DNA of 5,754 nucleotides from an uncultured Lachnospiraceae bacterium (GTDB lineage: Bacteria; Bacillota; Clostridia; Lachnospirales; Lachnospiraceae): contig CADCPP010000088.1 of assembly GCA_902803355.1 (NCBI GenBank), positions 1-5,754 of the forward strand, written 5' to 3'. A program made the translations under genes and the position numbers. The notes beneath the pieces were generated by a model. That model ran no database searches. It saw only the letters and a list, made by a program, of their open reading frames with translations, and was not told the origin of the DNA. Of the stretch, positions 1-5,754 are shown piece by piece. Numbering within the stretch: position 1 is the first letter of the stretch; the number at the start of each line of letters is the position of its first letter.

Positions 1-544
1 CCAGAACAAAGCGGAACAGCTTCTCCTGAGGCGTATCCAGAACATAGCGCCAGGCTTTCAGCGCAGGCTCCGGGACTTCCGTGCGCGGCCCTTCAAAGTA
101 CTCTCCTTCCAGCTGCATTGCCTTCAGTTCGAACACACGGCGGATGAGCGGCCGTGATAATTTGTCGTTATGCAGGGCGCGAAGGGCAAAAAACAGCAGC
201 TTTATGGCTTCACTGCCGTCGATATTCTCTTTCCCGTAATAATCCGTGATCTCCGCGAAATAAGAGCCGTAGCACATCGCTTCGATATCCTGCGTGATCC
301 AGTCAAAATGTTCCGTGACCCGCGCAGAGCGCAGTGTATAGGCGCTCCTGCCCTCCGCAAGCTCGAATTCCCCAAAGGCAAAGAGAACGGCTGCCCCCAT
401 CAGCGGGCTGTTCGGACGCCGCGCGCCGCGCGCAAAGACGCTGATCTTCCCGCACTCACGTGTTTCGATCAGCAGTCTCTTGTCGTATTCTCCTATCGGC
501 ATCGTACTCAGGACGATGCCCGTTGCCGTGATCGTATCCTTCAT
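1..544 (-). CDS. recO: DNA repair protein RecO, N-terminal part (3' end outside window)
   Basis: The first 181 residues of RecO, which anneals single-stranded DNA and, with RecR (and RecF), loads RecA onto SSB-coated DNA during recombinational repair. The family is usually about 240-260 residues, so about a quarter is missing at the left edge. Residues 1-80 form the OB fold, with TATGIVLSTMPIGEYDKRL and the typical ISVFARGARRPNSPL. The following helical domain includes RRVFELKAMQLEGEY (135-149) and TPQEKLFRF (171-179), both typical of clostridial RecO. No CxxC pair lies between these two blocks; the only visible cysteines are C31 and C91. The ATG at 544 is the first possible start after the Era stop: the 11 intervening codons are in the same frame as Era and contain no ATG, GTG or TTG. 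The Shine-Dalgarno sequence is weak (GGGACGGG region), so expression probably depends on coupling to era. Confidence 0.94.
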   Translation of the reverse strand, partial: MKDTITATGIVLSTMPIGEYDKRLLIETRECGKISVFARGARRPNSPLMGAAVLFAFGEFELAEGRSAYTLRSARVTEHFDWITQDIEAMCYGSYFAEITDYYGKENIDGSEAIKLLFFALRALHNDKLSRPLIRRVFELKAMQLEGEYFEGPRTEVPEPALKAWRYVLDTPQEKLFRFVL

Positions 545-577
545 CTGCCCGTCCCGTACAGTAAGCCGGCACTGCGT

Positions 578-1474
578 TTATTTCTTGACCGTGTAGCCGA
601 AGCCCCTCAGCTGATTCATATCATTGCGCCAGTCCTTGCGGACCTTGACCCAGAGCTTCAGATTGATCCGGGCATCCATCAGCGCTTCGATTTCATGTCG
701 CGCCTGCGAACCGATCTTTTTCAGCATCGCACCCTGTTTTCCGATCACGATCCCTTTATGAGATTCTTTTTCGCAGATAATGGCCGCATCGACATCGAAG
801 AGGCCATCCGGCCGCTCCTTCATGCTGTCTACTTCCACCGCGATCCCGTGAGGCACCTCATCGGACAGATTCCGCAGCGCTTTTTCCCGGATGATCTCGG
901 CGGCGATCTGCCGCATGGGCTGGTCCGTCAGCGTATCTTCATCGAAATACTGCGGGCCTTCGGGCAGGGCATCGAAGATCGCCTGCATGAGGCTGTCAAG
1001 ATTCTCTTCTTTCAAAGCGGAGACCCGGATCACTTTCCGGAAGGGATATTCGCGGCAGAACGTCTCTTCACAGGCTTTGATCTTCTCCTCCTCCGCGGTG
1101 TCGATCTTGTTGATGACCAGAAACACGGGCGTTTTCACGCCGGAAAGCTTTTCGCGCACAAAGGCTTCGCCCTCCCCGAAAAACGCGGAAGGTTCGGCCA
1201 GCCAGAGGATCAGATCGACCTCCTTCAGAGTAGTCTCCGCCACGGAGATCATATAGCTGCCCAGCTTGTTTTTCGCATGCGTGATCCCGGGCGTGTCCAG
1301 AAAAATGATCTGCCCACGTTCATCCGTATAGACTGTTTCGATACGGTTCCTCGTGGTCTGCGGCTTTTCTGAAGTGATGGCGATCTTTTGGCCGATCAGA
1401 TGGTTCATCAGGGTTGATTTTCCCACATTTGGCCTTCCGATCAGGGTCACAAAGCCGGAATGAAATCCTTTCAT
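578..1474 (-). CDS. era: GTPase Era (ribosome maturation)
   Basis: Era is a cytoplasmic, peripherally membrane-associated GTPase that binds the 3' end of 16S rRNA and aids 30S subunit assembly, linking it to growth control. The 298-residue product is of normal length and intact. GTPase motifs appear in order: G1 GRPNVGKST (13-21), G2 within QTTRNR (39-44), G3 DTPG (60-63), G4 NKID (122-125) and G5 SAL (152-154). The C-terminal half is a type II KH RNA-binding domain with the IGKQG loop (244-248) and the usual ending with KVRKDW and LRGFGY. I take the ATG at 1474, giving MKGFHSGFV, because the Shine-Dalgarno spacing is right and other Era proteins begin this close to the first strand; a GTG directly before it (1477) would add one residue. 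The gene starts 10 bases after the peptidase stop and is followed by recO, a conserved pairing in Firmicutes. Confidence 0.97.
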   Translation of the reverse strand: MKGFHSGFVTLIGRPNVGKSTLMNHLIGQKIAITSEKPQTTRNRIETVYTDERGQIIFLDTPGITHAKNKLGSYMISVAETTLKEVDLILWLAEPSAFFGEGEAFVREKLSGVKTPVFLVINKIDTAEEEKIKACEETFCREYPFRKVIRVSALKEENLDSLMQAIFDALPEGPQYFDEDTLTDQPMRQIAAEIIREKALRNLSDEVPHGIAVEVDSMKERPDGLFDVDAAIICEKESHKGIVIGKQGAMLKKIGSQARHEIEALMDARINLKLWVKVRKDWRNDMNQLRGFGYTVKK

Positions 1475-1481
1475 CACATCT

Positions 1482-1486
1482 TCCTT
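1482..1486 (-). promoter_or_regulatory. Ribosome binding site for era, overlapping the peptidase stop codon
   Basis: AAGGA on the minus strand begins with the last two bases of the peptidase TAA stop (1487-1485). It is seven bases from the ATG at 1474 but only four from the in-frame GTG at 1477, so it favours the ATG. The overlap implies coupled translation of the peptidase and Era. Confidence 0.7.
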
Positions 1487-4391
1487 AGAGCGTTTCGATA
1501 TTCAGGAACAGATCGCTGTCTGCGTCGATGGCGGAAACGGAGCCAAATACACAGAAATTGTTCTGGTCCAGTACCGCCTTGACATAAGGCGCAAGAGCAC
1601 GCAGCGTTTCGGGCGTGCAGGCAAGCGCTTCTTCTCTCTCCTTCTGCAGATCATCCTGCGTGATCCCGGAGAGCCACATACGGAAATCACCGCTTCCTTT
1701 CATGGATGGAGTGAGCGGCGCATCCATCATCCCGCCGACGGTGGAAATGATAAAGCCGTCAACGACATCCTGCGGTACGTTAAGGCTTTCCAGCCATTCC
1801 GGGATCGCCTCATAGACCTCTTTGGTCTTCCGCACGTTGGGATCACGGTACGAGACCAGATACGCATCCCCGCTCATCGGGAAACGGCACCCGCAGCCGT
1901 AGGCGCCGCCGAGCACGCGGATATTCTGCCACAGATAGCCGGCAGAAAGCGCGGAGCGCAGGATCTGCAGGGCGCCGGTATACGGACCGGCAGCACGGAA
2001 ATTACCGCCCATTGCAACATAGCCGACTCCTCCGCTGGTCTTGATGCCTTCGTTTTTCCGCTCAGGGGCCGGCATGCGGAAGCAGCGGTCCGTATCTTCC
2101 GGGAAGGCAGCCGCAAATGCGCCAAGCTTCTCCTTCAGCTCGGGATACACTTCTTCCTCGGCCGTCACGTTAAGGATCATGCCGTTCTTTTTGTAGATCC
2201 TCTTTGCGGTATCCCGGAGCGAACGCGCGATCTTATCCTTTTCAGTCTCATAACTGCGCTCAAGATCCGAGATGAAGCGGAAGAAATCCAGTCCTCCGGT
2301 CAGTTCGGCAAACAGTGATTTTTCATCACAGTAGGACAGCGCGCGCCGCATCGCCGCCTGATGTCCGGCATCCATCAGCATCTGCCTGAGACCGATCACG
2401 GTCTCCGAAATGATCTCACGGATCCGCTGCGCATCATCAAAGCGCGTCGCAAGCAGGATCTCTTTCAAAAGGTCAAGGGCAGGTGCCAGTTTTTCGTGAA
2501 GAACTTTCATGCTGACCGCGGCCATCGGCTTCCAGCTTTTGCTGGGCTGGTCAAAGACAGCCTCCAGTGAAAAGGCCATCCCGCCGGTCAGTTCCATGCC
2601 TAGATCATATAATTCACGGTAATCGTGATCTGCCGTGGATACCTGATTAAAGCAGGCCTTATACAGTCCGAGCCAGGGGATCATCTCCTGCGGAATATTC
2701 TCCAGCGGGAAAAACAGCTGCAGATAATCGATCCCTGAAGTTTTTTCTGCGCGGTGGATCAGCGAAACACCTGCAGTCTCATCTTCTTCGTTTTCGATCG
2801 TCCGTGCCATACGGGAAAGGTCGGAAACACCGATCTTCGGTACTTTTGCCAGATCCTCTTCGCTATCCGGCGTTTCCTGCCAGGCTTTCAGCGCGGCATT
2901 TTTGCCGCATAATGCCTTCAGCTCATCCGCGGAAAGAGAAGCTTTGAGGGCAGCCATCTTCTGCTTCATTGCGGCGTCATCCCGCTCTGTTTTTCCGGGA
3001 TCGGGGATCATCTCCACCAACGAGCAGTGCGGATTCTCCAGGAAGACCTTCCGGATCAGCGATTCAAAATAGCCGGTATCGAGATTTTCTTTAAAGAAAG
3101 CGTAGTCGTCATCATAGCGCACCGGACGGAAAGGATCCTCCAGATCATAGAGCCAGTTGCGCAGGATCTCGAGGCCGAAGATCAGCCCCTTCGAGAGTCC
3201 GCCGAAGTCCGCTTCGCGGGTCTGGAATTCACTGTTGCTGATCGCTGCGCGCAGAGCATCCCGGTTCAGCCCGTTTTCAGCAAGCTTTTCCAGTGTTCCG
3301 CGTACCGTCTGCTCAAATTCTTCTTTTTTACCGAGAGGAGCATCTTTCGCCGCGATCACAAAAAACGGCTGAAGCATCTCCGCGGTATTGCTCCCGGAAA
3401 CATCTTTTCCGAGGCCGGCATCGGTCAGTGCTTTTTTAAGAGGCGCGCCCGGTGCGTTCAGAAGGACCTGCTCCAAAATAGAGAGCGCAGATGCCGTTCT
3501 CACATCATCCGCTGTCCCTGTTACCCACTGAATCGAATAGCAGGCGCGGCCTTCCGCGCTTTCCTCCGCCCCGACCGGGTACGTGATCGATTCCGTACGT
3601 TCCTCCGTGAAAGCAGGCTGAAGAGAGAGCGAGGAGTCGATCTCTTCATGATCATAGGCGGACAGATACGCTTCATCAATAAAGCGCAGCCGCTCCTCCA
3701 TATCACAATTGCCATAGAGATAGATCCAGGAATTGGACGGATGATACAGCTTTTTATGAAAACCACAGAAGGATTCGTAGCTCAGCGTAGGGATCGATTC
3801 CGGCGCTCCGCCTGATTCGAAGCCATAGGCGGTATCCGGGAACAGGCTTTGCTTCGCATAACGTTCCAGGACTTCGTCGGAGGAGGAAAAGGCCCCTTTC
3901 ATCTCGCTGTAAACGACGCCGTTGATGCTGAGTTCCCCGTCTTCATTTTCCAGCTCATAGCGCCACCCTTCCTGACGGAAGATCCGTTCATCGTGATGCA
4001 GCAGCGGATGAAACACCGCGTCCAGATAAACATCCATCAGATTGGCAAAGTCCTTGTCATTGCAGCTTGACACGGGATAGATCGTCTTATCCGGGTAAGT
4101 CATGGCATTAAGGAAGGTATTCGGCGATGTTTTCATGAGCTCGACAAAGGGGTCTTTGACCGGAAATTTGTCGCTCCCGCAAAGGACCGAATGTTCCAGA
4201 ATATGCGTCAGTCCGCTGTTGTCGATCGGCGGCGTACGGAACGCGATGGCGAAGGTCTTGTTCGGATCATCGGCCGGCATGCAGATCAGGCGGGCTCCCG
4301 TCTTTTTATGGCGCAGAACATAGCCGCTAAGTCCCAGCTCCTTCAGATCGGATCGTTTCTGCAGTTCATAAGTTTCCGGATAAGTAAACAT
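1485..4391 (-). CDS. M16C zinc metallopeptidase (insulinase family, presequence protease-like)
   Basis: A 968-residue protein of the pitrilysin/insulinase superfamily, subfamily M16C, to which mitochondrial and plastid PreP belong. These enzymes degrade unstructured peptides inside a closed chamber formed by two halves. The inverted zinc motif HILEH is at residues 63-67 (ligands H63 and H67, catalytic E66). The distal zinc ligand fits E163 in GVVYSEMKG. The C-terminal half keeps R825 and Y831 (IRVLGGAYG), with the six-residue spacing of the PreP Arg/Tyr pair, followed by SYRDPN (848-853). Residues roughly 465-715 fit the M16C-associated linker domain, which begins with a charged helix. All active-site elements are present and the length is normal, so it should be active. 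No signal peptide or membrane segment is seen, so it is predicted to be cytosolic. The ATG at 4391 is chosen for its AGGAG; a longer reading from TTG 4421 would add ten residues. Its physiological substrate in bacteria is unknown. Confidence 0.95.
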   Translation of the reverse strand: MFTYPETYELQKRSDLKELGLSGYVLRHKKTGARLICMPADDPNKTFAIAFRTPPIDNSGLTHILEHSVLCGSDKFPVKDPFVELMKTSPNTFLNAMTYPDKTIYPVSSCNDKDFANLMDVYLDAVFHPLLHHDERIFRQEGWRYELENEDGELSINGVVYSEMKGAFSSSDEVLERYAKQSLFPDTAYGFESGGAPESIPTLSYESFCGFHKKLYHPSNSWIYLYGNCDMEERLRFIDEAYLSAYDHEEIDSSLSLQPAFTEERTESITYPVGAEESAEGRACYSIQWVTGTADDVRTASALSILEQVLLNAPGAPLKKALTDAGLGKDVSGSNTAEMLQPFFVIAAKDAPLGKKEEFEQTVRGTLEKLAENGLNRDALRAAISNSEFQTREADFGGLSKGLIFGLEILRNWLYDLEDPFRPVRYDDDYAFFKENLDTGYFESLIRKVFLENPHCSLVEMIPDPGKTERDDAAMKQKMAALKASLSADELKALCGKNAALKAWQETPDSEEDLAKVPKIGVSDLSRMARTIENEEDETAGVSLIHRAEKTSGIDYLQLFFPLENIPQEMIPWLGLYKACFNQVSTADHDYRELYDLGMELTGGMAFSLEAVFDQPSKSWKPMAAVSMKVLHEKLAPALDLLKEILLATRFDDAQRIREIISETVIGLRQMLMDAGHQAAMRRALSYCDEKSLFAELTGGLDFFRFISDLERSYETEKDKIARSLRDTAKRIYKKNGMILNVTAEEEVYPELKEKLGAFAAAFPEDTDRCFRMPAPERKNEGIKTSGGVGYVAMGGNFRAAGPYTGALQILRSALSAGYLWQNIRVLGGAYGCGCRFPMSGDAYLVSYRDPNVRKTKEVYEAIPEWLESLNVPQDVVDGFIISTVGGMMDAPLTPSMKGSGDFRMWLSGITQDDLQKEREEALACTPETLRALAPYVKAVLDQNNFCVFGSVSAIDADSDLFLNIETL

Positions 4392-4400
4392 GGTTCTGTT

Positions 4401-4405
4401 CTCCT
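4401..4405 (-). promoter_or_regulatory. Ribosome binding site for the M16C peptidase gene
   Basis: AGGAG on the minus strand, nine bases before the ATG at 4391. It fixes that ATG as the start rather than the in-frame TTG at 4421, which lies upstream of this site and has no Shine-Dalgarno sequence of its own. Confidence 0.75.
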
Positions 4406-4424
4406 GTAAAAATATAAACAACTT

Positions 4425-4859
4425 CTATTTTTTTTCTGACATCACACGCAGCATTTCATAGATCGTCTGCGATGTATTCAGGGTATAGGTACCGGGCAGG
4501 ATCGTATAGCCGTAGATCTTTGCCTGAACGACGAAGATGCTGCTGCCCGCGACCAGTCCGTTTTCCGCAAGTTCCTCCCCCACGGAACGCACCGACTGTC
4601 CTTCCAGGATCGTGATGCTGACGTCCTTTCCGGGTGCTTCTTCCATGGTAGGCGTCGTAAAAACGGAATAGCCGAAGCTGTACGCATAACGCATGCCGTA
4701 AAAGATGAGCAGCGCGAAGGCGGCCACCACCGCCAGCTTGAACACGAGATTGAACCCGTGTGTCAGGATGGCGTTTGCAGCCTCTCGCTCTTTCCTATCT
4801 TCCTGCTCTTCCAGCCTCTGCCTGATGCGGTCAGCCTGGCTGTCCTGTGAAGACGGCAC
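4425..4859 (-). CDS. Small membrane protein resembling the MltG (YceG) N-terminal region, no catalytic domain
   Basis: A 144-residue protein starting at GTG, supported by GGAGG nine bases upstream; it begins four bases after the RNase J stop. Residues 1-34 are polar and charged (RIRQRLEEQEDRKERE), probably a cytoplasmic helix. Residues about 37-56 are a single hydrophobic membrane segment. Residues about 78-141 look like the LysM-like subdomain of MltG/YceG: a beta strand then EGQSVRSVGEELAENGLV, followed by ILPGTYTLNTSQTIYEML, which matches the family's 'GtYxL...s..eiL' pattern. Full MltG is about 330-380 residues and cuts nascent glycan strands with a glutamate in the later YceG domain. That domain is absent here, and nothing downstream before the peptidase gene could encode it. 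The protein is therefore unlikely to be a transglycosylase itself. It may bind glycan or act as a membrane partner; that is inference. It is often the neighbour of RNase J in clostridia (recall, not checked). The end is an A8 run followed by TAG. Confidence 0.75.
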   Translation of the reverse strand: MPSSQDSQADRIRQRLEEQEDRKEREAANAILTHGFNLVFKLAVVAAFALLIFYGMRYAYSFGYSVFTTPTMEEAPGKDVSITILEGQSVRSVGEELAENGLVAGSSIFVVQAKIYGYTILPGTYTLNTSQTIYEMLRVMSEKK

Positions 4860-4863
4860 GATC

Positions 4864-5754
4864 TTACACCTCCATGATGATCGGAATGATCATGGGACTT
4901 CTGCGCATGCGCTTCCAGAGGAAATCGCCCAGATCATCCTTCATTTCCTGCTTGATCTTCGTCCAGTCGCCGATGCCGCGCCCACGGCAGCTGACGATGG
5001 TCCCGTAAGCCACTTCCTGTGCTTCTTCCATCAGTTCTTCCGATTCGCGCACATAGACGAAGCCGCGGGTGATAATGTCCGGACCGGCCAACAGCTCGCC
5101 TGTCCCGTGCTGGAACACCGAGACCAGGATGATGATCCCGTGCTGCGCGAGCAGCTGACGGTCACGGAGCACGATATTGCCGACATCGCCTACGCCAAGT
5201 CCGTCTACCAGGATGCGGCCGTTCGCCACCTTGTCCACGACTGAAGCGGATTCTTCGCTGATCTCCAGCACATCGCCCGCCTCCAGAAGGAAGATATTTT
5301 CCCGCGGGATCCCCAGATCCGCCACGATGGACGCCTGGGCCTGACGATGACGATATTCCCCGTGCACCGGGATCGCGTATTTCGGCTTGCAGAGCGAATA
5401 CAGCAGCTTGATCTCCTCCTGACAGGCGTGGCCGGATACATGGACATCCTGGAAGATCACTTTTGCCCCCTGGGCGGTCAGTTCATTGATGACTTTGGAG
5501 ACCGCCTTTTCATTGCCCGGGATCGGCGTGGAGCTTAAGATGATCACGTCAGTCGGATCGATCGTCACTTTCCGGTGGATGCTTGCCGCCATCCGGGACA
5601 ATGAAGCCATGCTTTCGCCCTGGCTGCCGGTCGTGATCAGCACGGTCTTTTCCTTCGGATAATTCTGGATATCCTCCAGGGAAACCAGTGTTTCTTCCGG
5701 AATGTCGATATAGCCGACGCCGGTGGCTGTGCTCAGGATCCTGACCATGCTGCG
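4864..5754 (-). CDS. rnj: Ribonuclease J, C-terminal part (5' end outside window)
   Basis: This is the last 296 residues of a ribonuclease J, a metallo-beta-lactamase/beta-CASP nuclease that combines endonuclease and 5'-to-3' exonuclease activity in mRNA decay and rRNA processing in the cytoplasm. The family is usually about 555 residues, so roughly the N-terminal 260, including the HxHxDH zinc motif, lie beyond the right edge. The fragment opens with R-S-M, matching the GRSM stretch of the beta-CASP domain. It then shows TGSQGESM (fragment residues 42-49), HVSGHA (105-110, beta-CASP histidine motif) and PVHGEYR (129-135, the late metal-binding histidine of the beta-lactamase fold). The last ~120 residues form the usual C-terminal region with ITRGFVYVRE, ending IIPIIMEV then TAA. 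The 3' end carries the ribosome-binding site of the next gene. The family call is firm; whether it corresponds to J1 or J2 cannot be told from this fragment. Confidence 0.96.
   Translation of the reverse strand, partial: RSMVRILSTATGVGYIDIPEETLVSLEDIQNYPKEKTVLITTGSQGESMASLSRMAASIHRKVTIDPTDVIILSSTPIPGNEKAVSKVINELTAQGAKVIFQDVHVSGHACQEEIKLLYSLCKPKYAIPVHGEYRHRQAQASIVADLGIPRENIFLLEAGDVLEISEESASVVDKVANGRILVDGLGVGDVGNIVLRDRQLLAQHGIIILVSVFQHGTGELLAGPDIITRGFVYVRESEELMEEAQEVAYGTIVSCRGRGIGDWTKIKQEMKDDLGDFLWKRMRRSPMIIPIIMEV
4869..4873 (-). promoter_or_regulatory. Ribosome binding site for the MltG-like gene, inside the RNase J 3' end
   Basis: GGAGG on the minus strand lies within the last sense codons of RNase J (ATG GAG GTG TAA), nine bases before the GTG at 4859. 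It decides the GTG start of the downstream gene and suggests translational coupling, because ribosomes finishing RNase J cover this site. Confidence 0.75.

Noticed and set aside
170..1372. Plus-strand open frame of 400 codons antisense to recO and era
   Set aside because: It spans two firmly identified genes and their junction on the opposite strand, resembles no family I know, is rich in Arg/Asp/Phe/His as expected of a shadow frame in a G+C-rich gene, and has no convincing ribosome binding site.
3027..3815. Plus-strand open frame of 262 codons antisense to the M16C peptidase
   Set aside because: It lies wholly within the conserved peptidase gene on the other strand, with no recognisable domain and an Arg/Phe/Ile-rich shadow composition.
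4392..4421. Upstream TTG start for the peptidase (ten extra residues, MFIFLQENRT)
   Set aside because: The AGGAG site lies downstream of this TTG and is correctly spaced from the ATG at 4391; the extra residues are read from the gap and the ribosome binding site itself.
4406..4424. AT-rich TTGTTTATATTT in the gap before the peptidase gene, considered as a promoter
   Set aside because: TATATT could be a -10 box, but no reasonable -35 hexamer lies about 17 bases upstream, and the predicted start would leave almost no leader before the ribosome binding site.
4425..4436. A8 run just before the TAG of the MltG-like gene, considered as a programmed frameshift site
   Set aside because: Slippage by -1 adds only about 20 unremarkable residues before a stop, and +1 gives a short Cys/Arg-rich tail. 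Neither produces a domain, so there is no sign of selection for frameshifting.
5205..5447. Minus-strand 80-codon frame inside RNase J, and similar short frames inside the peptidase and MltG-like genes
   Set aside because: They are alternative frames of well-conserved genes, rich in Arg and Ser, with no family resemblance.

Overview
The window is a compact stretch of housekeeping genes, all read from the minus strand. The gene set and order (RNase J, a small MltG-like membrane protein, an M16C metallopeptidase, Era, RecO) point to a Gram-positive bacterium of the Firmicutes, most likely a Clostridia/Lachnospiraceae-type organism. This placement is inferred from gene content, from recall of similar gene orders in that group, and from a mid-50s G+C content judged by eye. 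It has not been tested by any search.

In transcription order (right to left): the 3' part of a ribonuclease J gene enters from the right edge (4864-5754). Four bases later comes a 144-residue membrane protein resembling the N-terminal part of the endolytic transglycosylase MltG (4425-4859). A 33-base gap leads to a 968-residue cytosolic zinc metallopeptidase of the presequence-protease (M16C) type (1485-4391). Ten bases on is the ribosome-associated GTPase Era (578-1474). After another 33 bases recO begins (1-544) and runs off the left edge after 181 codons.

No intergenic gap exceeds 33 bases, no terminator-like hairpin or convincing promoter is visible at any junction, and several Shine-Dalgarno sites lie in or across the stop region of the preceding gene. 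The simplest reading is one polycistronic, translationally coupled unit. The functions are general: mRNA turnover (RNase J), 16S rRNA/30S maturation (Era), recombinational repair (RecO), peptide degradation (M16C) and an envelope-linked protein (MltG-like). The era-recO pairing and the RNase J-MltG pairing are familiar in Firmicutes.

I found no mobile element, CRISPR array, RNA gene, prophage piece or defence system. Long plus-strand open frames, including one of 400 codons, are antisense shadows of era, recO and the peptidase gene. The points most worth a second look are the MltG-like protein with no catalytic domain and the apparent absence of the zinc-binding cysteines in RecO.
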